Shown: piece after piece, positions 45,008 to 53,047 of the stretch
Numbering within the stretch: the stretch's first letter is position 1
Layout of the letters: each line of letters starts with the position of its first letter
Assembly: GCA_049323275.1 (NCBI GenBank)
Contig: JBMOOM010000019.1
Span: forward strand, 100,171-164,170
Origin: Taklimakanibacter sp049323275
GTDB taxonomy: Bacteria; Pseudomonadota; Alphaproteobacteria; Rhizobiales; Aestuariivirgaceae
Length of the DNA: 64,000 nucleotides
Direction: 5' to 3'
Position numbers and translations under genes: made by a program
The notes under the pieces: generated by a model
The model's input: only the letters and a program-made list of their open reading frames with translations
The model's database searches: none
Told to the model about the DNA's origin: nothing

Positions 45008-45820
45008 ATGATGGAAAAAAGCCCGCAATCGGAACAGGATCCAGCCGCCAACAACCTCCTCAGGGCTTTGCATCCAACTGATTGGGCTATGCTCGAGCCG
45101 TATCTTGAGGTATGGTCGGCTCCAACAGGCTCGATCCTGCACGAACCTGGTGACAACGTGCGACATGCGTATTTTCCCAGAGGCTCGGCTCTTATTTCTT
45201 ATCTCGTCGTCCTGTCCAATGGACAGGCCATCGAAACTGCGCTGGTTGGCCGTGAGGGAGCCGTAGGCGGCATTGTCAGCCAAGGAAGGCTGCCGGCTTT
45301 TGCCCGGGCGGAAGTCCAATTGGGTGGCCTGTTCTTTCGTATCGACCTTCGGAAGCTCGAAGAGCTGAAGGTGCAATCCGTGTCCCTGCGACATCTTTTC
45401 GCTCGCTACGCCGACTGCATAATGGCCCAGGTATTTCAGTCGGTCGCTTGCAACGCGGCCCATTCGATTGAGCAACGGACGGCAAAGTGGCTTCTCGCCG
45501 CCGTCGAAAGAACGGGAACACCCGAGATGGCTCTCACCCAGGAACAGCTGGCAGCAACACTAGGTGTTGGCCGCAGTTATTTGAATCGGGTAATCCACGA
45601 TCTGAAATTGAAGGAAATCATAGAAACACGCCGCGGCCGTATTGCCGTACGCTCGGTCGAGCGGCTGCGATCTTTGGCATGCGAGTGCAATTCCTCTGTG
45701 AGCAGCCACTTTGCCGAAGTCCTGAGAGGGGTCTATCCGGGTGCGGATGGTGAGGAGGAACTCCCTATTCGGCCGCATCCGTCAGATAGCTTGAGTGAAG
45801 GAACATCTACTGAGCTCTGA
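45008..45820 (+). CDS. Crp/Fnr-family transcriptional regulator
   Basis: The protein has 270 residues from the ATG at 45008. The cyclic-nucleotide-binding-like domain (residues 15-135) includes SILHEPGDNVRHAYFPRGSA and ALVGREGAVGG. The C-terminal helix-turn-helix is HSIEQRTAKWLLAAVERTGT, then LTQEQLAATLGVGRSYLNRV. There is no N-terminal cysteine cluster, so it does not hold an Fnr-type iron-sulfur cluster. It belongs to a group common in rhizobia whose ligand is unknown. It is divergent from kaiB across a 217-base gap, so it may control the kai operon. Confidence 0.88.
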   Translation: MMEKSPQSEQDPAANNLLRALHPTDWAMLEPYLEVWSAPTGSILHEPGDNVRHAYFPRGSALISYLVVLSNGQAIETALVGREGAVGGIVSQGRLPAFARAEVQLGGLFFRIDLRKLEELKVQSVSLRHLFARYADCIMAQVFQSVACNAAHSIEQRTAKWLLAAVERTGTPEMALTQEQLAATLGVGRSYLNRVIHDLKLKEIIETRRGRIAVRSVERLRSLACECNSSVSSHFAEVLRGVYPGADGEEELPIRPHPSDSLSEGTSTEL

Positions 45821-46023
45821 GATCGGACATCACAATCGTTTTCAGTCGCATTTTTGCCTGTCCTGAGAACAAGCGGCCGGATACCATATTATCGAATTTC
45901 AGCTTGATAAGCGACTGAAATTATTTGCAGAATTCTATTTTGGCGAAGTTGAGCCCGGCGATTTCGGGTATGATTCGTATCGTTCCACCGAAACAAATCA
46001 TCCCGCAACCGCCGGAGCCAACA

Positions 46024-46200
46024 ATGCGTCAGGAACGTACCGTCCAGAGCACTCTATTCGACATCTTTGCCGAACACGAGATCGGTCGTGAGTTGAAGGC
46101 AATTTCGCAGTGGCTGGATGAGCATCGTGATTTATTGGGCCTGGTGGTTGCTGACCTTCACAGACATGGCTTGAAGGACACGGGCCGGCATGAGCACCCT
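46024..46200 (+). pseudogene. Transposase N-terminal fragment (ISNCY-type)
   Basis: From ATG 46024 the frame reads MRQERTVQSTLFDIFAEHEI, GRELKAISQWLDEHRDLLGL and LHRHGLKDTGR, which is the start of a transposase of the ISNCY group as I know it. After about 60 codons the similarity stops and only unrelated frames continue, so about 85 percent of the gene is missing. No terminal inverted repeats are evident. It marks past insertion activity at the right end of the island. Confidence 0.7.
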
Positions 46201-46650
46201 TCGAGTAGGCGCTCGTACTTCTCGCGCCTACCCCCGTCAGATCAGCGTCATTTGCGAGCTGTTCGGTCATTTGGATCCGCTCATTCCGATACCCCCGCAA
46301 ATAGGCGTGCCGTACATGACTCAGCAACGTGGAGAATTGCCATTCATTGGGGATGGCTACTTGCCGGTTTCGCTGGAAACGTGGAGTAGCCCGTATGTGG
46401 CTCGTCCTGGCCCCTAGGCTCTTGAAGGGCGGAATCGAACCACCGTCACGCAGCTTCGCGATCGCATGTTCTGCGCCGAGTGACCGCAATCATTTCTCGG
46501 TTTTGTCCTTTGTTTCGCTGGGCCATATAATGGTATACGAGGAAAATGGATGGGCGCACCATCCGCCAACGCCTTGCTTTTACTCGAAAGACAACGTTCC
46601 TCAGGGCCCACCAAACGTCTCGCCGCGAAACTCGGGTTACCTCTCCTCCC
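46201..46650. other. Right end of the island and junction; no intact gene
   Basis: These 450 bases hold no convincing gene. At 46428-46444 the minus strand reads GGTGGTTCGATTCCGCC, a well-formed tRNA T arm, but no matching acceptor or anticodon arm surrounds it, so it is a tRNA-like scrap. The putative attR core is at 46604-46614. The following amidase gene has no Shine-Dalgarno sequence in the joined upstream sequence (CCTCTCCTCCC). Confidence 0.5.
46597..46614 (+). repeat. Putative attR
   Basis: GGGCCCACCAA at 46604-46614 matches the tRNA 3' end exactly. The seven bases before it (GTTCCTCA region) match the tRNA T stem at most positions. It has the same orientation as the tRNA copy. Confidence 0.6.
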
Positions 46651-47562
46651 ATGACAATACATCGTTTTACCGCAACCCGTTGGCACAATGTGCTGGGCAC
46701 CTTGCCGACGGCCCTCACCGTCGCCTCGGGCGATATCGTGATCACCGAAACGATCGACGCGCATGGCTTCGACAAGGATGGCGTGCAGCGGGCGCCCGAG
46801 CCCAATCCGATGAACGGGCCGATCTACGTGACCGGCGCCGAGCCCGGCGATGCGCTGAAGATCGAGATATTGCGCATGACGCCGATCCGGGCGACCGGGT
46901 GGACGCGCGCGGCGCTCGCCGGCAATGTCGTCGACCCGGAATTCGTCCGCGGCCTGCCGCCGCGCGACAAGGCGAACTGGCGGATCGACCGGCAGGGGCT
47001 GACGGTGACGCTCGATCCCGCCGTGCCGGGCCTGGAGGATTTCGTCCTGCCGCTCGAGCCGATGATCGGCTGCTTCGGCGTGGCGCCCGCCGGCGGCCAG
47101 GCCTTCTCCACCGCGACCAGCGCGGAGAATGGCGGCAATATGGATTATCGAGGCTTCGGTCCCGGCGCGACAGTGTCGTTCCCGGTCGCGGTGCCGGGCG
47201 CGCTCTTCTTCATCGGCGACTGCCATGCGACACAAGGCGATGGCGAGATTGCCGGCACGGGCATCGAGACCTGCTTCGAGGTCGAGATACGCCTCACGGT
47301 CGAAAAGGGCCGCTCGCTGGTCTGGCCGCGCGGCGAAAGCGCCGACGACATCTTTTCCATCGGCAATGCGCGGCCGCTCGACCAGGCGCTGCAGCACGCG
47401 ACGACCGACATGTTCAACTGGCTGACCAGCGACTATGGCCTGTCACCCACGGCCGCGAGCCACCTTATGGGCCAGGTTGTCCGCTATGATGTGGGCAATG
47501 TCTATGATCCGGCCTACACCATGGTTTGCCGCATCGCGAAGAAATGGCTGCCGAAGCGGTGA
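46651..47562 (+). CDS. Acetamidase/formamidase family protein
   Basis: The protein has 303 residues from the ATG at 46651. The family pattern is clear: DIVITETIDAHGFDKDG, NPMNGPIYVTGAEPGDALKI, PLEPMIGCFGVAPAGG, GGNMDYRGFGPGATVSFPV, then FFIGDCHATQGDGEIAGTGI and TSDYGLSPTAASHLMGQVV. These enzymes hydrolyse formamide or acetamide to ammonia and the acid. The opening is normal but no Shine-Dalgarno sequence precedes it, and the probable island border lies 37 bases upstream, so its original promoter may have been lost. Codon use is again that of the chromosome. Confidence 0.88.
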   Translation: MTIHRFTATRWHNVLGTLPTALTVASGDIVITETIDAHGFDKDGVQRAPEPNPMNGPIYVTGAEPGDALKIEILRMTPIRATGWTRAALAGNVVDPEFVRGLPPRDKANWRIDRQGLTVTLDPAVPGLEDFVLPLEPMIGCFGVAPAGGQAFSTATSAENGGNMDYRGFGPGATVSFPVAVPGALFFIGDCHATQGDGEIAGTGIETCFEVEIRLTVEKGRSLVWPRGESADDIFSIGNARPLDQALQHATTDMFNWLTSDYGLSPTAASHLMGQVVRYDVGNVYDPAYTMVCRIAKKWLPKR

Positions 47563-47574
47563 AGCTCGACAGGC

Positions 47575-48093
47575 TTAGGTGAGATCGAATTTTTTACGAG
47601 ATATGCACGACATCAATTGCTTTCTCGAGATCAAGCGCCTGTCGATCCAGATCGCTCCCATTTCCTCACTCTTGTCGAGAGCCGCTTTTGCTTGTTTGAA
47701 ACGTTTTAACTTGCAGGCCGCATAGGCTTTATGGAAGTAGGCCGACGAGGTGAAGGATTGAAAAGGGAATCTTGTGTCAATCTCAACGAGCTGGTCGGCT
47801 GCTTCAATCGCCCGCTTGAGATTGCCGAGTTCGATCAAGACCAGAAGTAAATGGTATTGTGCTCCGCGATTCAGTGGATCTGCATCTATTATGGATCGAA
47901 GCGCCTCCTTACTTTCAGAAAGCCGTCCTGCGCAATCTAAGATATAGGGAATCAGCAGTAATATGCCGATGCGGTCATCCGCATTTCTTGTTTTGCCAAG
48001 TTTAGTTCGGCATAACGCAATCGCATCTTCGTATTTGGATTGTCTGCACAATTCAAATACCTTCGATCTAAGCTTGCTAAAGCTGGCAGTCAT
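47575..48093 (-). CDS. Small TPR-repeat protein
   Basis: The protein has 172 residues, mostly helical, with TPR-like units: YEDAIALCRTKLG at the start, DCAGRLSESKEALRSIIDAD and GNLKRAIEAADQLVEIDTRF, then FHKAYAACKLKRFKQAKAAL. There is no signal peptide. The gene is more AT-rich than its neighbours, suggesting foreign origin or relaxed selection. It converges on the amidase gene with 12 bases between stops. No specific partner can be named; TPR proteins serve as interaction scaffolds. Confidence 0.72.
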   Translation of the reverse strand: MTASFSKLRSKVFELCRQSKYEDAIALCRTKLGKTRNADDRIGILLLIPYILDCAGRLSESKEALRSIIDADPLNRGAQYHLLLVLIELGNLKRAIEAADQLVEIDTRFPFQSFTSSAYFHKAYAACKLKRFKQAKAALDKSEEMGAIWIDRRLISRKQLMSCISRKKFDLT

Positions 48094-48295
48094 ACTCGTC
48101 CGAAATGCTTTGAAAAAACTGTAATCCTCTCACTACTTAACCCTATTTCCTCCGCATCGTTGGCTGACAAACCCTTTTGCGCAGCGCTCAACATCGCGAT
48201 GCCCGCCGGTCATTCGGCGATTAGGGCGATCGTTCCAGTGCTCAGCCAGTTGCCGGGCATCTGCGTCGCAGACCTATGACTTCTTCATCAGCCTG

Positions 48296-48508
48296 TTGCG
48301 CGCCGCGCTGCTGCTGATCGCCTTTGCCCTGACGGCGCTGATATCCTTCGCCTTCGGGCATATCCTGCCGGTGGCTCTGGGCTTTCTCGTCATCGCAGCC
48401 GGGACGCTCGCGGTCATCATCGACGTGGCCCGGCATTCACATTTCGGACTGGCGCTGTCGATGCTCGTGGCTTCCGCCCTGGTCATCGCGGTGAGCGCGA
48501 CGCACTAG
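48296..48508 (+). CDS. Small two-helix membrane protein
   Basis: The protein has 70 residues, nearly all hydrophobic: AALLLIAFALTALISFAFGH, then LPVALGFLVIAAGTLAVIID and HFGLALSMLVASALVIAVSA. Two or three inner-membrane segments are expected. The only start in frame is TTG at 48296, without a strong ribosome site, so the start is uncertain. The frame has chromosome-like codon use. No known family is recognised. Its last codons overlap the end of the proline-rich gene on the other strand. Confidence 0.5.
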   Translation: MRAALLLIAFALTALISFAFGHILPVALGFLVIAAGTLAVIIDVARHSHFGLALSMLVASALVIAVSATH

Positions 48509-48654
48509 ACACGCAGGGGCTGGTTCTTGCGCCGGTCCGGCGGCTCGATCTCCGGGTCGGGACGCGGCTTGTCGGGCTCCGGTGGAATCGGATCGGGCTT
48601 CGGCGGCATCGGCTCGGGCTGGTCGGGCGTTTCGGGCGTCGGAATGGTGGCCAT
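48505..48654 (-). CDS. 49-residue proline-rich protein
   Basis: This short frame starts with ATG at 48654 and ends in TAG at 48505. The translation begins MATIPTPETPDQPEPMPPKP, continues with repeated P-x-P-D/E units and ends RRKNQPLRV; about 40 percent of residues are proline and many others are acidic. Small proteins of this type are widespread and unstudied in alphaproteobacteria. The repetitive coding could mislead, but the clean start and stop and the absence of alternatives favour a real gene. Confidence 0.55.
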   Translation of the reverse strand: MATIPTPETPDQPEPMPPKPDPIPPEPDKPRPDPEIEPPDRRKNQPLRV

Positions 48655-48911
48655 GGAACTTCAACCCGGTGACGCAGGGAATGTTCCGGCGAGAGGCCGC
48701 TCGCCAGTTTTCTTGGAACAATATGGCGGTCACTGCGTAGACCCGGTGTCCTGTGACTTCTGGTTTTCGCCATTTTCGATCAGGACAGGGCCGGTCCGAG
48801 CTGCTTCGTGCAACCGGACCGGCTTCTCATTCATCGCGAGCAGGGAACGGCCGCCCGGCGGATCGCCGGGAGGGCGTCCTGCCGTCTCATTGCGGAATCG
48901 AGGAGACGATC

Positions 48912-49370
48912 ATGAAGATCAGGGAATGCATGAGCACCGATGTCCGGATCGCGCGGCCGGACGATACATTGGAAACCGTCGCTCAGGCGATGGCCGAGAT
49001 CGATGCCGGCGCCATGCCGGTGGGTGAGGACGACCGGCTGGTGGGCATGATCACCGACCGCGACATCGCGGTGCGCGGCGTCGCTCATGGGCTGGGGCCG
49101 GAAGACCTGGTGGGCGACGTGATGAGTACCGACGTCATGTATTGCTTCGAGGACGAGGCCGTCGAGCATGTTCTCGACAATATGGGCGACATCCAGGTCC
49201 GCCGCCTGCCGGTGCTGGACCGCGAGAAACGGCTTGTCGGCATCGTTTCGCTGGGCGATCTCGCCAAGACCGGCGTCAGGGCGAAGACGGGCACCGCATT
49301 GGGTGACATTTCGCGCAAGGGCGGCCACCATTCGCAAACGACCGACGGAGTCGGCCTGGCGCTGGACTGA
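48912..49370 (+). CDS. CBS-domain pair protein
   Basis: The protein has 152 residues from the ATG at 48912, with GAGGAGACGATC upstream. Two CBS motifs are present: MKIRECMSTDVRIARPDDTL with VGMITDRDIAVRGVAHG, and VMSTDVMYCFEDEAVEHVLD with RLPVLDREKRLVGIVSLGDL. Such stand-alone proteins bind adenine nucleotides and sense energy state. The 250 bases upstream (48661-48911) contain no other gene. A strong hairpin follows. Confidence 0.9.
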   Translation: MKIRECMSTDVRIARPDDTLETVAQAMAEIDAGAMPVGEDDRLVGMITDRDIAVRGVAHGLGPEDLVGDVMSTDVMYCFEDEAVEHVLDNMGDIQVRRLPVLDREKRLVGIVSLGDLAKTGVRAKTGTALGDISRKGGHHSQTTDGVGLALD

Positions 49371-49378
49371 GCCAATTC

Positions 49379-49424
49379 CTTCACCGCCGCGACCTGGGCA
49401 TGTGCCTTCGGTGCGGCGGTGAAG
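49379..49424. terminator. Bidirectional terminator hairpin
   Basis: A 12-bp perfect stem pairs CTTCACCGCCGC with GCGGCGGTGAAG around a 22-base loop. It lies exactly between the convergent CBS and VOC genes. Confidence 0.6.
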
Positions 49425-49430
49425 CCTTGC

Positions 49431-49814
49431 TCACGATTGCTTGAGACGGCAGACCGCCTCGATCCGCTGGCCATCGGGATCCTTGAGGAAAGCCGCGAAA
49501 TAGTCCTCGGCATATTCATCGCGGATGGCGGGTGCGCCATCGTCCGATCCGCCGGCGCCGATGCCGCCCCGGTAAAAGCGCTCGACGACATCCCGTGATG
49601 GGGCCTCGAAGGCGATGTGGACCTTCGGATCGGGGCACCAGCCTTCGCCGCCCTGGTGGATGTTGAAATCGTCCTTGCCGTTCCGTCCGTAAGCGGCGTA
49701 ATCGGCGCCCTCATAAAGGCGGATGATGCCGAGAGGCGCCAGCGCCGCATCATAGAAGCGCTTGGCCGCGTCGATGTCGCGGACACCGATGGAAAGATGA
49801 TCGAAGATCGACAT
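49431..49814 (-). CDS. VOC-family (glyoxalase/bleomycin resistance-like) protein
   Basis: The protein has 127 residues from the ATG at 49814, with TCAGGA about 9 bases upstream (an ATG at 49823 is possible). The vicinal oxygen chelate fold is shown by MSIFDHLSIGVRDIDAAKRF (metal-ligand His), YDAALAPLGI, HIAFEAPSRDVVERFY and the closing AAFLKDPDGQRIEAVCR with a Glu ligand. Substrates vary widely across the family and cannot be named here. Confidence 0.88.
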   Translation of the reverse strand: MSIFDHLSIGVRDIDAAKRFYDAALAPLGIIRLYEGADYAAYGRNGKDDFNIHQGGEGWCPDPKVHIAFEAPSRDVVERFYRGGIGAGGSDDGAPAIRDEYAEDYFAAFLKDPDGQRIEAVCRLKQS

Positions 49815-49955
49815 GCCGGTCATTTCCTGAACTGCTCCGTCGCCGAAATAGAACCGTTTGACGCCGAATTAGGTTCCTTGGCGAAGAACCCGGCATAGGT
49901 GCTATAGGTTGCAAGACTCCATCCCGGTAACCCTCGCGTCCGTCACTTTCCCTCC

Positions 49956-51255
49956 ATGCCGAAATCCCCGAAAAGCGCCCCGGAAGCCCTGCTGCGCGAA
50001 GCCGATGTCGCGGCCGAGAAATTCGTCGCGGTGGCGCGCATGCTGGTCGCGGTGGCGCTGCTCATTGCCGTTGAATTCGCATTTTCGCGCGGACCCACGC
50101 TGGATGTCGGCGTCGTCGAGGCGCGCATGGGGGCCCGCATCATCATCGGCATATTGTTCCTCACCGGCGCCGTCGCTTACGCGCTCCTGCATTTCGGCTT
50201 CTGGTCGCGCTGGATCGCCTATGTCACGGTGACGATCGATATTCTGGTCATCGGCCTCTCGTTGATCGGGGACCTCCTAGAGGCCCAGCTGCCCGGCCGT
50301 TTCGCCGCCGCTTTGCCAACCGCGGTGGCGGCACTCCTGGTGCTCGCCGTCGGCTCATTGCGCTTGCGGCCCCGCGGTCCAGATCTACAGTCTCGTGCTC
50401 ATGCTGGCGCTGCTGACCGTCGCGCTCAATGCCGAGCACCTGATCGATGCGAGCGAGACGGATTCGGTCGGCGTCGCCGTCTATCAATTCTTCGGCCCGG
50501 CCGCCAATACGGCGCGGCTGGCGATGTTCATCCTGTTCGGCCTGGTGCTCATCGCCGCCGCCTGGCGCGGGCAATATCTGCTGCGCAATGGCATCGAGGA
50601 GACTACGCGGCGCAACAACCTGGTGCGCTACCTGCCGACCGAGCTGGCGCCGATGCTGGCTTCCGGCAATGTCAGCGAGCTCAGATCAGGCCGGCGCGCC
50701 CGTGTGGCGCTGCTGTTCATCGACATCCGCAATTCGGTGGCGATGGAGGAAGCGCTCGACCCGGCGCGGCTCGTGCAGGTGGTGAGCGCCTTCCGCAGCT
50801 ATGTGCGCGTGGCGGCCGAGCAGCATGGCGGCATCGTCGACAAGTTCATCGGCGACGGCGCCTTTCTGGTCTTCGGCATTCCGGAGCCGCGCGCGGATGA
50901 CGCGAAGCGCGCCATCGCCTGCGCCAAGACCATCCTGGCGCATCTCGCCGAATGGAACAAAGCCCGGCGGAAAGCGGGCGACGACGAGATCGCGGTCGGC
51001 ATCGGCGTGCATGAGGGCGATGCCTTCATCGGCGCCGTGGGCGACGACACGCGGCTCGAATTCACCGTGCTCGGCGACACCGTGAATGTCGCCAACCGGC
51101 TGGAGCAGGCGACCAAGCAGCATCAGGTTCGGCTCATCGCCTCGGCCGAGACACTGGGTAAGACGGGCGAAGGCCTGGCCGAATGGCGCGATCTCGGCGC
51201 GGTGGAGCTCCGGGGCCGGCCGGAGCCATTACATATACTGGGCTTTCCCCGCTGA
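49956..51255 (+). pseudogene. Membrane-anchored class III adenylate/guanylate cyclase with a frameshift
   Basis: The first frame from ATG 49956 encodes four membrane segments (VAVARMLVAVALLIAVEFAF, IIIGILFLTGAVAYALLHFG, and others) up to LVLAVGSLRLRP. At the CCCC run 50370-50373 one extra base shifts the frame. The correct continuation (VQIYSLVLMLALLTVALNAE) runs in another frame to 51255. The C-terminal cyclase domain is complete: ALLFIDIRNSVAMEE with metal-binding Asp, DKFIGDGAFLVFGIP, and FTVLGDTVNVANRLEQATK. A homopolymer error in the assembly is likely. If real, the catalytic domain would be made only from an internal start. Confidence 0.8.
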
Positions 51256-51306
51256 TATCCGTTAAGATGGCCGGCGGACGGCAGGCTTGATTGAGGGAGA
51301 GCGATC

Positions 51307-53040
51307 ATGTTGGAGATGCGCCGCGCGGCGTTGGCCGTTGTCTTGTCCGTATTCATTCCAGGCGCGGCCTTCGCCGCCTCACCGGCGCCGGTCAAGGCGG
51401 AGAACGGCATGGTGGTGACGGCCCAGCATCTCGCCTCCAGGATCGGCGTCGAGGTGATGAAGGAGGGCGGCAATGCCGTCGATGCGGCGGTCGCGGTCGG
51501 CTATGCGCTGGCCGTCGCCTGGCCGTCCGCCGGCAATATCGGCGGCGGCGGCTTCATGACCATCCGCTTCAAGGACGGCACCTCGACCTTCCTCGATTTC
51601 CGCGAAAGGGCGCCGCTCGCCGCGACCAAGACCATGTATCTCGACAAGGACGGCAAGCCGGTCGAAGGCCTGAGCCTCGACGGCTATCTCGCCGTCGGCG
51701 TGCCGGGATCGGTGGCGGGCTTCGAGATGGCGCGCGAGAAATTCGGCAGCAAGTCGCGCGCCGAGCTGATGGCGCCGGCGGTCAAGCTCGCCAAGAAAGG
51801 CTTCGTCCTCAACCAGGGCGATGCCGACACGCTCGCCCGCAACGCCAAGAGGCTCGCCAAGGACAAGGCAGCCGCGGCGATCTTCCTCAAGCCCGACGGC
51901 AAGCCCTATCAGGCGGGCGAGACGCTGGTCCAGGCCGATCTCGGCAGTACGCTCGCCAGCATCTCGGAGAAGGGACCGGGCGCCTTCTATAAGGGCGACA
52001 TCGCCGACAAGATCGTCAAAGCGAGCGGCGAGCAGGGCGGCATCCTCGCCAAGGCCGACTTCGAGCACTACTCCGTGCGCGAGCTGGCGCCGGTGACCTG
52101 CTCCTATCGCGGCTATGACATCGTTTCCTCGCCGCCCCCGAGCTCGGGCGGCCTCATCATCTGCGAGATCCTCAATGTGCTGGAAGGCTATCCGATCTCC
52201 TATCTGGGCTTCGGCTCGGCCGAGACGGTGCATCTGATGGTGGAGGCGATGCGCTTCGCCTATGTCGACCGCAATTCGGCCTTGGGCGACCCGGCCTTCG
52301 TCGAGAATCCGGTGGCGAAGCTCACCGACAAGGCCTATGCGGCCGAGATCCGCGGCAAGATCGACAAATACCGCGCCGGCATCTCCAAGGACCTGATGCC
52401 GAAGGGCTTCGGCGAAAGCACCGAGACGACGCATTATTCGATCGTCGACAAGGACGGCAATGCGGTCGCTGTCACCTATACGCTCAACGGCTCCTTCGGG
52501 GCGGGCGTGGTGGCGCCGGGCACCGGCATATTGCTCAACAACGAGATGGACGATTTCACCCAGAAGCCCGGCGTGCCCAATCTCTACGGCCTGGTGCAGG
52601 GCGAGGCGAATGCCATCGCGCCGAAGAAGACGCCGCTCTCCTCGATGAGCCCCACCATCGTGTCCAAGGACGGCAAGGTGTTCATGGTCATCGGCAGCCC
52701 GGGCGGGTCGCGCATCATCACCATCACGCTCGAAGCCATCATCAATGTCGTCGATCACGGCATGAATATCAGAGAGGCGATCGACGCGCCGCGCATCCAT
52801 CATCAATGGCTGCCCGACACGGTCTATGTCGAGGCCAACGGCCTGTCGCCCGACACGCAGAAGATTCTCGCGGGCATGGGCTACAAGCTCGAAATGGCGG
52901 CGCCCGGCAAGAGCTGGGGCCAGGCGGCCGGCATATTGGTAGGCGGCGAGAATCTCACGGAGATCGGCAGAGGCGGCGGCGCGCGCCTCAACGGCGCCAT
53001 CGACAGCCGCGCGCAAGCGGGCGAGGCGGTGGGCTATTGA
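51307..53040 (+). CDS. ggt: Gamma-glutamyltransferase
   Basis: The protein has 577 residues, starting after GAGGGAGAG. A signal peptide (MLEMRRAALAVVLSVFIPGA, then AFAAS) sends it to the periplasm. Large-subunit marks are GNAVDAAVAVGYALAV and GGGGFM with the glutamyl-binding Arg in LDFRERAPLAA. Self-cleavage makes the small subunit at Thr375 (STETTHYSIVDKDG). The small subunit has NNEMDDFTQKPG and SSMSPTIV with GSPGGSRIITITLE. It cleaves gamma-glutamyl compounds such as glutathione. It is a single gene, convergent with the M28 peptidase. Confidence 0.94.
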   Translation: MLEMRRAALAVVLSVFIPGAAFAASPAPVKAENGMVVTAQHLASRIGVEVMKEGGNAVDAAVAVGYALAVAWPSAGNIGGGGFMTIRFKDGTSTFLDFRERAPLAATKTMYLDKDGKPVEGLSLDGYLAVGVPGSVAGFEMAREKFGSKSRAELMAPAVKLAKKGFVLNQGDADTLARNAKRLAKDKAAAAIFLKPDGKPYQAGETLVQADLGSTLASISEKGPGAFYKGDIADKIVKASGEQGGILAKADFEHYSVRELAPVTCSYRGYDIVSSPPPSSGGLIICEILNVLEGYPISYLGFGSAETVHLMVEAMRFAYVDRNSALGDPAFVENPVAKLTDKAYAAEIRGKIDKYRAGISKDLMPKGFGESTETTHYSIVDKDGNAVAVTYTLNGSFGAGVVAPGTGILLNNEMDDFTQKPGVPNLYGLVQGEANAIAPKKTPLSSMSPTIVSKDGKVFMVIGSPGGSRIITITLEAIINVVDHGMNIREAIDAPRIHHQWLPDTVYVEANGLSPDTQKILAGMGYKLEMAAPGKSWGQAAGILVGGENLTEIGRGGGARLNGAIDSRAQAGEAVGY

Positions 53041-53047
53041 GCGGCGA

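Larger units (their letters stand above)
35434..46614. mobile_element. Probable genomic island integrated at the tRNA 3' end
   Basis: The left border is the tRNA 3' end followed by the decayed integrase. The right border repeats GGGCCCACCAA at 46604-46614, and alignment of the 18 bases ending there (46597-46614) with 35427-35444 gives 15 or 16 matches. Contents are unlike the flanks: lower-GC stretches, an epoxide hydrolase, a large regulator, kaiB-kaiC-kinase, a Crp-type regulator and a transposase fragment. The size is about 11.2 kb. With the integrase broken it can no longer excise on its own. The borders are inferred from one direct repeat and composition by eye. Confidence 0.65.
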
